Source of the DNA: Pyrinomonadaceae bacterium
GTDB taxonomy: Bacteria; Acidobacteriota; Blastocatellia; Pyrinomonadales; Pyrinomonadaceae
Length of the DNA: 44,788 nt
Reading direction: 5' to 3'
NCBI GenBank assembly: GCA_013812905.1
Contig: JACCSP010000087.1
Span: 1 to 44,788 of the forward strand
In this document: one piece after another, positions 8,325 through 16,393 of the stretch
Layout of the letters: each line of letters opens with the position of its first letter
Position numbering within the stretch: the first letter of the stretch is position 1
The notes under the pieces: model-generated
Database searches by the model: none
The model's input: the letters and a program-made list of their open reading frames with translations, nothing else
Told to the model about the DNA's origin: nothing
Translations under genes and position numbers: made by a program

Positions 8325-9727
8325 GTTCGGGACAACCTGCTCCGCCAGCTGAGTCACAAGCCGCCGACAAGCTAAATAAAAACAATCCGCGCGAGATTTT
8401 CGGTTGGAAGATGTATGACTGGGCCAACTCCTCCTTTTCGACCGTGATTGTGGGCGCGCTTTATGGCCCCTACCTGACAGAAGTAACTCAACGCGTGGCG
8501 GGCGAGAACGGAGTGGTAGTCGAACTCGGCCCCCTGGGTGCGATAACGGCGAAGTCCTTTTTCCCGACCTGCGTTTCTATGGCTGTCTTTCTGCAGGTGT
8601 TTCTACTCCCTTTTCTGGGTTCAGTCGCCGATTACTCAAACCTCAAGAAGAAAATGATGGCCGTCTGCTGTTATATCGGTGTCCTGGCCACCTGCCTGAT
8701 GTTTTTCGTTACCGAACAAGTCTACTGGCTGGGCGGCGTGCTGTTCGTAGTTGCAAATCTCGCTTTCGGCGCGGCGGTAGTTTTCTATAATAGCTTTCTC
8801 AATGACATCACGACCGAGGATCAGCGCGACAAGGTGTCGAGTCGGGGATTCGCGTACGGTTATCTCGGCGGCGGCATCTTGTTGGGTTTGAGTTTTTTGC
8901 TGGTGAATAGCGCGAGCCGGTTTGGTTTGGATACGTTCATGGCAGTGCGTGTCTCCCTCCTGGCGGCGGGAATCTGGTGGGGTGGTTTTGCCCTTGTCTC
9001 GTTCGCCATGCTGAAATCGCGAGAACAAAAAAAAACATTGGCGACTGGAAAGTCTTACCTGACGGTCGGTTTCGCAGAACTTGGCCGAACGTTCAGAGAA
9101 TTGGCACGACTGCGCCATACTTTGCGATATCTGATCGGCTATCTCTTCTATAACGATGGAATTCAAACAGTAATCAGCATGTCCTCAGTTCTGCTGGCCC
9201 AGGAGCTTTTCGTCGCACAAGGCCTCGAAACGGACCAGTCGTTTCTATTGGGCATATTTCTGATGGTACAGTTCGTCGCCATCTTTGGCGCCCTGATCTT
9301 CGAACACCTCGCCTACGCAATCACCACCAAAAGGGCAATTTTGGTATCCCTCGTCTTGTGGTCTGGAGTAGTGATCTATGTATATAGCTTACTCAAGACT
9401 ACGACTGACGCCTGGGCGGTGGGAGTGGTAATCGCGATCGTTCTCGGTGGCTCGCAAGCCTTGTCGCGATCACTTTTCTCCCGGATGATTCCCAAAGGTC
9501 GTGAGGCCTCATTTTTCGGCCTCTACGAAGTCTCGGAGCGAGGCACTTCATGGCTGGGCCCTTTGTTGTTTGGCGCAGTGGTGGCAGCTACAAATTCCTA
9601 CAGGCAGGCTCTGCTGTCGCTAATCATTCTGTTCTTGGTTGGGACCATAATCCTTTACGTAACCGATACGGATCAGGCAATCCACGATGCCGGCAATCTC
9701 CTGCCCGAAGAAGCGGCGGAAGCATAG
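8321..9727 (+). CDS. MFS transporter, UMF1 / Atg22-like family
   Basis: This is a polytopic inner-membrane protein of 468 residues. The signature is the N-terminal IFGWKMYDWANSSF followed by a dozen hydrophobic segments, including VFLQVFLLPFLGSVADYS, GYLGGGILLGLSFLLV and FFGLYEVSERGTSWLGPLLF. That pattern marks the UMF1 family (Atg22-like, Pfam type), related to yeast vacuolar amino-acid effluxers. The bacterial substrates are unknown. It overlaps the upstream phosphatase-fold gene by four bases, suggesting a joint function that cannot be named from sequence. Confidence 0.85.
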   Translation: MSSGQPAPPAESQAADKLNKNNPREIFGWKMYDWANSSFSTVIVGALYGPYLTEVTQRVAGENGVVVELGPLGAITAKSFFPTCVSMAVFLQVFLLPFLGSVADYSNLKKKMMAVCCYIGVLATCLMFFVTEQVYWLGGVLFVVANLAFGAAVVFYNSFLNDITTEDQRDKVSSRGFAYGYLGGGILLGLSFLLVNSASRFGLDTFMAVRVSLLAAGIWWGGFALVSFAMLKSREQKKTLATGKSYLTVGFAELGRTFRELARLRHTLRYLIGYLFYNDGIQTVISMSSVLLAQELFVAQGLETDQSFLLGIFLMVQFVAIFGALIFEHLAYAITTKRAILVSLVLWSGVVIYVYSLLKTTTDAWAVGVVIAIVLGGSQALSRSLFSRMIPKGREASFFGLYEVSERGTSWLGPLLFGAVVAATNSYRQALLSLIILFLVGTIILYVTDTDQAIHDAGNLLPEEAAEA

Positions 9728-9760
9728 TAGGGAAATTTTTAGGGCTGAGGTTCGTGGGAC

Positions 9761-10072
9761 TTAACCCGCAAGCCTTCTTTTCTTTCCCGTTGCAGCTTTC
9801 GCAAGGCACTCCCGCGAACAATACTCTGACATATTTGAACCAGCGCCGATTGCACGCTCGGCTGGTATCCAAGTGCCGCAAGCTACGCACCGCACGAGTT
9901 TATTCTCAGTCTTGGTTGAGCCGCCGCGCGGGTTGGGAGAAGAAGTCGCGTCTAACGTCCCTTTGAATGCGGATGAAACTTTCCGCAGCAAGTCAAGGTA
10001 CGGTCGCAGACGCGAGTAGATAAGCGGAAAAACTAAGGCGAGCAGTGCGCCGATGATCAAATACTTTAACAC
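9761..10072 (-). CDS. Small membrane-anchored zinc-ribbon protein
   Basis: The 103 residues begin with one membrane helix (YLIIGALLALVFPLIY), continue through a polar linker, and end in a CVACGTWIP ... YCSREC arrangement, a CxxC plus CxxxC pair able to bind zinc. This layout resembles the PP0621-type family of short anchored proteins, whose function is unknown. It is convergent with the MFS gene, ending 33 bases from its stop. The zinc site is inferred from cysteine spacing alone. Confidence 0.65.
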   Translation of the reverse strand: MLKYLIIGALLALVFPLIYSRLRPYLDLLRKVSSAFKGTLDATSSPNPRGGSTKTENKLVRCVACGTWIPAERAIGAGSNMSEYCSRECLAKAATGKKRRLAG

Positions 10073-10168
10073 TTCTTCTGGAGTGCAAGCGTAAGCTTCG
10101 GTGAGAAGTTGTTCATATCAGGTTTCGAAAACCCCGTGATTCTGGGCGAAAGTCGTCGGGGACGACTT

Positions 10169-10444
10169 TTAGCTATTCTCATCGCTAGCCTTGGTCGGCA
10201 CGTAGGCCACATCAATAGCACGGCGCCTCGGGGCGGGATCCGTTGCACGCCGCCGTGGTGTAGTCTCTTTATTTCTCCGGTCCACACTTCCCGCCGGTAA
10301 GCCCCGTCCGTGCACGGCTTCTTCCAGGATGCGCGTGATCTCTTGAGAGAGAGTGCGATGCTCGGCGGCGGCACGCCGTCTGAGCGACTCCTTGAGGTGA
10401 TTGGGTACGTATGCGCCAATGAAGACGCCCTTCCGATTTGCCAT
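10169..10444 (-). CDS. Ribbon-helix-helix (Arc/CopG-like) DNA-binding protein
   Basis: The N-terminal half reads GVFIGAYVPNHLKESLRRRA, a beta strand then helix A, followed by EHRTLSQEITRILEEAVHG, helix B of a ribbon-helix-helix fold. The C-terminal half is basic and low in complexity, with a repeated PRRRA. AGGAGAG lies about 10 bases upstream of the ATG. Such proteins are often antitoxins or autoregulators, but no toxin-like frame lies next to it: the RNase P RNA gene is upstream and the zinc-ribbon gene is downstream. Operator and partner cannot be predicted. Confidence 0.7.
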   Translation of the reverse strand: MANRKGVFIGAYVPNHLKESLRRRAAAEHRTLSQEITRILEEAVHGRGLPAGSVDRRNKETTPRRRATDPAPRRRAIDVAYVPTKASDENS

Positions 10445-10512
10445 CTCGGCCTCTCCTTCAGGTTAAAATCACAATGTGGGAGTGTTGGAACGCTCTTTAA
10501 GCCCATGCATAA

Positions 10513-11030
10513 GAACAGGTCTGTAAGCCGAATTCTGTACTCCGATCTCAGCTGAGATCGGAGTAGCGATCATTCATCTAGTCCAACTGTTGCCAGCCGG
10601 ATCGAGCGACCTACCCGGAGGTCGTAGCAGCTTTACTGCTTCGGGCGGGCAGCCCTTTTTGACGCCTCCCTATTTGGTCTTGCACTGCGAGGAGTTTGCC
10701 TAGCCGCGCATGTCACCACGCGCGCCGGTGCGCTCTTACATTAAGCCCTTGCGGACCGCGCCGTTTCACCCATCACCTGCCTCAGCTTTGCGGCCTCCAC
10801 ACCGCCGAAGCGGTGTCCACCGGTGGCTTGCAAGCAGGCTGGTCTGTTCTCTGTTGCACTTGTCGTCGCTCCAAAATCTCAGACCTGAAATTTCAATCTG
10901 AGATTGACTTGGAACGCCCCGCCGTTAGCGGGCTCGCTGCCCTTTAGTGTTCGGACTTTCCTCTCCTGGCGGTTATCCCAAATCTGAAATCAAACCCGAG
11001 AAACGCCAGCAGCGACCGCCCGACCTGTTC
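10513..11030 (-). ncRNA. rnpB: RNase P RNA, bacterial type A, with extended hairpins
   Basis: The minus strand carries the conserved blocks of the catalytic RNA that removes 5' leaders from tRNA precursors: GAGGAAAGTCCGAACA, AGTGCAACAGAGAACAGACC, GTAAGAGCGCACCG, GCAAGACCAAATAGG and finally ACAGAATTCGGCTTACAGAC. The ends pair as helix P1 (GAACAGGTC at 11030-11022 with GACCTGTTC at 10521-10513). At about 518 nt it is clearly longer than the roughly 380 nt of E. coli. Extra length includes a long hairpin at 10867-10916, at the position of the short P9 arm, and a perfect 26-base palindrome at 10539-10564 near the 3' end. The exact mature ends are estimated. Confidence 0.95.
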
Positions 11031-11047
11031 TCATGCAAGGCTGACAA

Positions 11048-11074
11048 AGTATAACAAACCTGTGTTCAACAGGT
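11048..11074 (-). promoter_or_regulatory. Possible rnpB promoter -10 with adjacent inverted repeat
   Basis: On the minus strand TATACT (11053-11048) sits 17 bases before the estimated RNase P RNA end, a good -10 for sigma-70. No clear -35 box is visible. Its place is taken by a 17-base inverted repeat, ACCTGT-N5-ACAGGT (11058-11074), which could be an operator or chance. Support is limited to motif match and position. Confidence 0.4.
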
Positions 11075-11197
11075 ATAGCACGGACAGTGCGTGTTTTTAA
11101 CCCCGGGGCTTGCGGTTACTCATCTAGCACAAGATTTCAGTACCATCGCGATAAAGGCTTGGGCTCTAGCTACCAATTACTCAAGCCGTGGACTCGT

Positions 11198-11345
11198 GAG
11201 GTCACTACCACCTCGCGGTACCGGGTGGGCTCGGTTACCAATCAGTCAAGCTGCGGTCCCACAAGGTCAGACCACCGCGCGGTAGCGATTGGGTAAGGAC
11301 ACTATCCTTCCACCAACGACCCACCCGCGTGGTGGTACTGATGAC
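11198..11345. repeat. Cluster of three related palindromic repeat units
   Basis: Unit A (11198-11229) and unit B (11263-11293) are direct copies sharing GGTCA, ACCACC, CGCGGTA and a terminal TGGG. Unit C (11320-11345) is the same motif inverted (CCCACCCGCG then TGGTGGTACT). Each unit can fold on itself because ACCACC and GGTGG or GGGTGGG face each other. They fill the 380-base gap between rnpB and the CPBP-like gene, where no coding frame is convincing. Intergenic placement and multiplicity suggest a REP-like family. Confidence 0.55.
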
Positions 11346-11410
11346 TTCATCTAGGCGTAGCATCACGTTTGGTCAGCTCTCTTTTGCTGAGCAGAACGGG
11401 GCCGGACGGC

Positions 11411-12088
11411 CTAACCAAAATACTTGAACCCCACCCGTAGACTATTGATTGAACTTGATGGAAGCGCGAGCGCCAAAGCCAGCGAGGCAATTGTATGGGA
11501 AGCGGCTAAAGCGAAAAGGTTTGGTGCGCGCTGATAAGCATCGGCCCAGATAAGTCCCCCCAAAAATGTAACGAGGCTCAGCAGAGGGTTGGGCAGATGC
11601 ACTAGACCAAAGAGCAAGCCGACCAGCAGCGTACTTTTGAGACCTTCTCCTAGACCCATCTGGAGCCGGCGATTAATAAACCCCTGGAGAGCGTATTGTT
11701 GGAATAGCGCCCAGAAAGGCAACAGCAAGAACCGAGGTCTTAATGTCCGCGCGTTGAACTCGGAGCCGCTCAACCACCACCCAACAAGAAGAATTACTGC
11801 AATCGCGGCTAGAGTCGGCAAAAGCACAATGCGGCATGCGACAAAAAGATTGTCCAAACGAAAGCCGATTGCCTGAAAGCTCTCACCGTGGTAATAGTGT
11901 GAAAGCATCATGAATGCCACAGCAAGCAGGACAGGGATTGCAATTACTATTCTCCTTCCGCCGGCAAAGGGAAACAAAGCCCACTCCACCACCAGGCAGG
12001 ACGAGATCACCGCAGCCACTTCCCAGAGGGCCAACCCTCGCTCTGCGATTCCTGGGAACACGCAGTCAGAATTCTGATTTTTAGTCAA
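11411..12088 (-). CDS. CPBP-family (CAAX protease-like) membrane protein with altered active site
   Basis: The 225 residues form several membrane helices. The second and third CPBP motifs are present: [11 protein letters not shown] with a His, and AASHTIASL with a second His. The first motif, normally Glu-Glu followed by Arg, reads [14 protein letters not shown], so both glutamates are glutamines. CPBP proteins include glutamate-type intramembrane proteases such as Rce1, where the Glu is catalytic. The loss suggests an inactive or mechanistically different member. It starts eight bases inside the end of the upstream gene and is probably co-translated with it. Confidence 0.75.
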   Translation of the reverse strand: MTKNQNSDCVFPGIAERGLALWEVAAVISSCLVVEWALFPFAGGRRIVIAIPVLLAVAFMMLSHYYHGESFQAIGFRLDNLFVACRIVLLPTLAAIAVILLVGWWLSGSEFNARTLRPRFLLLPFWALFQQYALQGFINRRLQMGLGEGLKSTLLVGLLFGLVHLPNPLLSLVTFLGGLIWADAYQRAPNLFALAASHTIASLALALALPSSSINSLRVGFKYFG

Positions 12089-12581
12089 TATTCTTTACCC
12101 GGTAAGTTGAGCTGGTTTCCCTCGGTAGGGACTTTGACGGTTCGCGCGTGGCATCCGGAGGAACCACGAAACGGATAGGCTCGCCGACCAGTTGCAGGGT
12201 CTTCCGGGCACCTTGCGCGCTATCGTGTAACGCATAAACACGAGCTTCGTGCGGACCAGCTTGCACGGAGGTGATTGGGATGCTGTATCCATGCCACTCG
12301 TCTTCTGACCACCCTGCGGCAGAGACATCAGTGCGAGACTGGTTCGCCACCGCGCGACCGGCAAACTTATCATCCACGAAAAGCTGAACTTCGACTCGAT
12401 GCCAAGGTGTGCGATTGTTAACAACCCATCCCGAGATCGCGTTAGGCGTCGCTTCTCCCCACCCGTGAAAACGAGGAAAGGCATCTAGATAGAAGAAGAC
12501 AGCGAGACCAGAAACCAGCAGCGTTTCGACGATCGATTTGCCAATTAAGATATGAACCAGACTCAACGGTGGCTTCCTCAT
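12081..12581 (-). CDS. Membrane-anchored protein with beta-sandwich-like region, unknown function
   Basis: I do not recognise the family. One N-terminal membrane helix ([20 protein letters not shown]) is followed by an extracytoplasmic region rich in beta-strand patterns: [32 protein letters not shown] and [12 protein letters not shown]. This resembles Ig-like or carbohydrate-associated beta sandwiches, though without a diagnostic motif. It precedes and overlaps the CPBP-like gene by eight bases and follows the HPr-Enzyme I gene by 77 bases on the same strand. A working pair with the CPBP-like protein is likely from the overlap. Confidence 0.7.
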   Translation of the reverse strand: MRKPPLSLVHILIGKSIVETLLVSGLAVFFYLDAFPRFHGWGEATPNAISGWVVNNRTPWHRVEVQLFVDDKFAGRAVANQSRTDVSAAGWSEDEWHGYSIPITSVQAGPHEARVYALHDSAQGARKTLQLVGEPIRFVVPPDATREPSKSLPRETSSTYRVKNID

Positions 12582-12658
12582 TTGGCTCGTTTAGATCTGT
12601 CCCGAATGTTGGAACCTTTGTCGTGGCTGCGTTTCAAGATCTCAATCTCGGGAACACT

Positions 12659-14734
12659 TCACTTGTCATCCCGAGGTTGCGGCATGCTATCGGGCGGAAA
12701 GATCTGCGCCCAACGGGCTCGAAAACGTTCTCGCACAAGATGTTCTACTTCGTCAGCCGTCGCACAGGCCAGGCACTCGCTGGCAATCGCTTTGGCGTCT
12801 CGGGAATTAATACGGGCAAGCGAGCGGCGCACACGAGGGATGGAAGCCGGTGTCATACTCAAGTCGACTGCGCCCAACCCTATGAGCAAAGCGGCATACG
12901 CTGGAGTCGACGCCATCTCTCCACAAACGATCGCTGGAATACCTGCCTGCTTCGCCGCCTTCAGGGTTTGGTAGATGCTGCTCAATACAGCGGGGTGCAG
13001 GGTCCGAAACCAACCAGCAACGTGATCGCTACTACGATCGACTGCAAGCGTGTATTGCACAAGATCGTTTGTGCCCAGTTCGAAAAAATCCACGCTGCCA
13101 GCGATTCTATCAGCAGTCAAAACAGCCGAAGGGACCTCGATCATTGCACCGATTCGAACCTGGCCGTGCCGCAGACCGTGTTTTCCAAGCCTGGACTTTT
13201 CTTCCTCAATTATCGCCCTTGCGCTTCTAACATCACCGACGTCCGCCACCATTGGCAGCACAATGTCCAGACGGCCCTCCGCCGCGGCCCGAAGGATAGC
13301 TCGCACCTGGGTGCGCATGATCTCTTTGTGGAACAAACCGAAGCGTATCGCACGCAAACCCAGCGCCGGGTTTCGTTCCGGCTCGGCCATGAGGTCGCCC
13401 GCATACTCGCCACCGAGGTCAAAAAGACGAACAATCGCACCATCATCGCCTGCGAGTCTGGCAATCTCGGCATACGCAGCGTACTGATCGTCTTCCGAGA
13501 CCATGACCCCCCCGCGGGAGAGTAAAAACTCGGAACGATACAGCCCGATCCCTCGTGCGCCATATTTGCGCACACCGGCAAATTCGGCAGGCACTTCCAC
13601 ATTAGCGCGCATTCGAATCTCCAGGCCATCCAAGGTTAGCAGAGGGCCGTCTTCTGCCGGCGGCGTCTCAACCGAAGGACTAGTGGCTTGTTTACCAACT
13701 TCCGACAGATATCCCTCCAGGGTTGTTGGCAAAGGATGAAGAATCACTTCTCCACCCAATGAATCTACAATGATCTGATCCCCGGTGCGGGCGCGGCGGA
13801 AGAAATCTCGTAAGCCCACGACGGCGGGGATGCCGAGGCCTCGCGCAATTATGGCGGTGTGGGAGGTCCATCCGCCGCTGTCTGTGGCAATTGCCCGGGC
13901 GTAGTCAAAGTCCAGCTCAGCCACCGCGGAAGGAAGAAGATCTTGCGATACAATCACTGCGTCTTGTGAAAGCTTGCGCCGCGGCCTTTGTTCGCCACTT
14001 AGCGCCACGAGCAAACGCTGGACAACATCTTCGATGTCAGACTCGCGTTCGCGCAGATAGTTGTCCTCAATCTGCGAATACATAGTAATGAGGTGATCGC
14101 CCACCACTCTTACAGCCCACTCAGCATTGGCGTGCTCCTGCGATATCTGTTTCTCGACATCGCCAAGCAGCTTTTCGTCTTCAACTAACAGCAGGTGCGC
14201 GTCAAAAACGTAAGCGTGGTCTTGGCCCAGATCCTTTGCGGCTCGCTCTCTGACGGCCGTCAATTGACGCCGGGCCAGAAGGAGAGCCGCTCGAAAACGC
14301 CGCAGTTCACCATCTACTTCCGCCGCGTCGAGGCGGGAACGATAAACGTATTTCGTGCCGCTGTGCATCCGCAGCACTCGGCCTATGGCAATCCCCTCAG
14401 AGACTCCCAGACCCTTCCAACGGATCTCTGAACGCTCAGTCCGCGCGGGGCGCGCTACAAGAGAAGGCTCTCCGAACCCGCTAGCGAAGAGATGGCCCAG
14501 CTCGACTAGCGCTTTTTCTTCGTCAGGGCCCTCAGCGATGGCCCGCAACTCAGTCCCGCGACTCGCCGCCAACATCAGGACGCTCAGAATTGACTTTGCA
14601 TCGGCGCTGCGGCCCCCTTCCTGACGTTCCAGCCGCAAGCTACTTTCAAAACAGCTGGCCACCCTTACCAACTTTGCCGCCGCTCGGGCGTGCAGACCGA
14701 GCTGCCCGGTTACGGTGAACGTACGTTCGACCAT
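12659..14734 (-). CDS. ptsI: Fused HPr-Enzyme I of the phosphotransferase system
   Basis: This protein starts the PTS phosphorelay: Enzyme I takes phosphate from PEP and passes it to HPr. The first 88 or so residues are HPr, with active His15 in GLHARAA and a regulatory-type Ser48 in AKSILSV. Enzyme I follows from about 105. It has phospho-His292 in GGWTSHTAIIARGLGIPAVV, GIGLYRSEFLL of the PEP site, FFELGTNDLVQYTLAVDRSS and the conserved VCGEMAS cysteine loop. All catalytic residues are present. HPr and Enzyme I are normally separate. The EIIA gene ends on the base before this start. With no IIB or IIC nearby, a regulatory phosphorelay is likely. Confidence 0.95.
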   Translation of the reverse strand: MVERTFTVTGQLGLHARAAAKLVRVASCFESSLRLERQEGGRSADAKSILSVLMLAASRGTELRAIAEGPDEEKALVELGHLFASGFGEPSLVARPARTERSEIRWKGLGVSEGIAIGRVLRMHSGTKYVYRSRLDAAEVDGELRRFRAALLLARRQLTAVRERAAKDLGQDHAYVFDAHLLLVEDEKLLGDVEKQISQEHANAEWAVRVVGDHLITMYSQIEDNYLRERESDIEDVVQRLLVALSGEQRPRRKLSQDAVIVSQDLLPSAVAELDFDYARAIATDSGGWTSHTAIIARGLGIPAVVGLRDFFRRARTGDQIIVDSLGGEVILHPLPTTLEGYLSEVGKQATSPSVETPPAEDGPLLTLDGLEIRMRANVEVPAEFAGVRKYGARGIGLYRSEFLLSRGGVMVSEDDQYAAYAEIARLAGDDGAIVRLFDLGGEYAGDLMAEPERNPALGLRAIRFGLFHKEIMRTQVRAILRAAAEGRLDIVLPMVADVGDVRSARAIIEEEKSRLGKHGLRHGQVRIGAMIEVPSAVLTADRIAGSVDFFELGTNDLVQYTLAVDRSSDHVAGWFRTLHPAVLSSIYQTLKAAKQAGIPAIVCGEMASTPAYAALLIGLGAVDLSMTPASIPRVRRSLARINSRDAKAIASECLACATADEVEHLVRERFRARWAQIFPPDSMPQPRDDK

Positions 14735-15214
14735 TTAATCGTTTCCGCTCTTCTGAGGGGTGAGAAGGTCCCCCGCGACATAAATACCCTGGCGTCCGAG
14801 ATCGCAAACGCGCCGCGCAATCTCATTCAGCGATCCTTGCCCTGATTGGCTTCCGAGTTTGATAACCATTGGCAGGTTTATCCCGGTGATTACTTCCACT
14901 TTGCCATCGTCGAGGAACATCGAAGCGATGTTTGTCGGGGTGCCGCCAAACATGTCGGTCATCAATAACACTCCGGCACCCTGTGAAACTCTGGTGATGG
15001 CGCGCTGCACTTCGTCGCGCGCGGCATCCACGTCGTCATGCCACCCGATGGAAACAGCGGTGATATGGGAGATAGGGCCGATAATCATTTCCGCGGCCGC
15101 CAGCAGTTCACCTGCCAGATGGCCGTGGGTAACGATCACACCCGCAACTACTCGTTGATCGTCACGGACAGCTCTTTGTTCGGGATTGGTGCTCAAGTAT
15201 TTTCTCCTCGTCAT
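14735..15214 (-). CDS. PTS EIIA component, mannose/fructose (EIIA-Man) family
   Basis: The protein accepts phosphate from HPr. Active His30 lies in VIVTHGHLAGELL, and the conserved LLMTDMFGGTPTNIA is the second half of the family's active site. In the E. coli rpoN locus the corresponding place is held by ptsN, an unrelated EIIA type, so a different EIIA seems to fill that slot here. The first 22 residues are unusually long and polar. A TTG at 15196 with GAGGAG seven bases upstream may be the true start. No IIB, IIC or IID gene is visible, so sugar uptake is not implied. Confidence 0.9.
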   Translation of the reverse strand: MTRRKYLSTNPEQRAVRDDQRVVAGVIVTHGHLAGELLAAAEMIIGPISHITAVSIGWHDDVDAARDEVQRAITRVSQGAGVLLMTDMFGGTPTNIASMFLDDGKVEVITGINLPMVIKLGSQSGQGSLNEIARRVCDLGRQGIYVAGDLLTPQKSGND

Positions 15215-15255
15215 TAGGCCGAACCGAGCTTAGGTCCGTGCCCGGGCCTTGTTTT

Positions 15256-16179
15256 TCACCTGCGGCGGCTGGCTAGTTTAATGTCGCGGTGAATGGCATG
15301 CGCATCAAAGCCTGCTCGCCTCAGTTTCGCCGCGAGTTCGTTGGCGACCATGACCGAACGATGACGCCCACCAGTGCAGCCGATTCCAACCGTCACATAT
15401 GACTTGCCCTCACGCTTGTAAAGCGGCAACAGATAATCGAGCAAATCGCTGAAGCGACGCAGAGTCTCCTCGACCTCTGGTTGCGATCGCAGATATTTGA
15501 CCACGCGGCGATCGTGGCCCGACAGACGCTTAAGGTCCGGCACAAAGTGGGGATTCGGCAGATGTCGGACGTCAAAGAGCAGTTCCAAATTTCCAGGGTT
15601 ACCGTATTTGTGACCAAAACTTAAAACCTCCACCCGCATCGAGCCACCCTTGCCGTCGGGACTAAACCGCTCGAGAAGCAGGTTGCGGAGCGTATGAACT
15701 GTATGTTCGGAGGTGTCGATTATATTGTCGGCGACGGAGCGTATCCGCGACATAGCGGTTCTCTCGGCACGTATAGCTCGCAGTAAACCTGGGCCACTGT
15801 CCGCAGGGTGAGGTCTACGAGTCTCGCTGAAGCGGTGCTGCAGGATCTCGTCAGACGCCTCTAGAAAAAGAACGTAGACCGCGAGACCTGTAGCGCGCAA
15901 GGCGGAAAGTTGCTTTTCGAAGCCGGCCAGGAATGAACCTTCGCGAATATCAATGACCAACGCGGCCCGACTAATACCCTTTCCATCTTCGCTCCCTGTG
16001 ACCAAACGGGCGAACGTTTGCAGCATCGTGATCGGTAGATTATCGACGCAGAAAAACCCCAAGTCTTCGAAAGCATTTGTGGCAGCAGACATCCCCGAAC
16101 CGCTCAGCCCGGTGATGATAACGATATTGGGCGTACCTTGGCTGCTCTGCGACACAGGTGTACTTTTTTTTCGAACCAT
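15256..16179 (-). CDS. rapZ: RapZ-family nucleotide-binding protein with altered P-loop
   Basis: RapZ (YvcJ) proteins bind nucleotides and small RNAs; in E. coli RapZ controls GlmZ/GlmY and amino-sugar supply. This copy has the family's FEDLGFFCVDNLP (37-49), a second-half SFGHKYGNP and the GIGCTGGRHRSVMVA signature near the C-terminus, which marks the RNA-binding domain. The P-loop reads GLSGSGMS (24-31), with Met30 replacing the Lys that contacts phosphates. The codon is ATG instead of AAG, a single-base difference. The rest of the protein is intact, so nucleotide binding may be weak while other roles persist. It lies between hpf and the EIIA gene. Confidence 0.93.
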   Translation of the reverse strand: MVRKKSTPVSQSSQGTPNIVIITGLSGSGMSAATNAFEDLGFFCVDNLPITMLQTFARLVTGSEDGKGISRAALVIDIREGSFLAGFEKQLSALRATGLAVYVLFLEASDEILQHRFSETRRPHPADSGPGLLRAIRAERTAMSRIRSVADNIIDTSEHTVHTLRNLLLERFSPDGKGGSMRVEVLSFGHKYGNPGNLELLFDVRHLPNPHFVPDLKRLSGHDRRVVKYLRSQPEVEETLRRFSDLLDYLLPLYKREGKSYVTVGIGCTGGRHRSVMVANELAAKLRRAGFDAHAIHRDIKLASRRR

Positions 16180-16393
16180 ATGCCTGGTAAACCTAGATGG
16201 TGACTCTGGAGCCAGTTTACTACGAAATGAGTTCTCGTTTGCGGCAGACTAAGGGGCAGGTGCAGGCGGGGATTCGCAGGTCAGAAATATTCTGGTTTTC
16301 AACAGCGAAAGTTCTCCAGCGTCGCGAGCCGCTGCGCGACGCGATGGAACGTATTTCGCAACGGGTCATGGCAACCGGACTACAGTTGGAAGG

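Noticed and set aside
11198-11345. CRISPR array from the GC-rich repeats
   Set aside because: Only three units, one inverted, with unequal length and no regular spacers or cas genes.
11350-11410. Hairpin TCAGC-N8-GCTGA and GGCCGTCCGGCC downstream of the CPBP-like gene as a terminator
   Set aside because: Short stems and no T-run in the direction of transcription.
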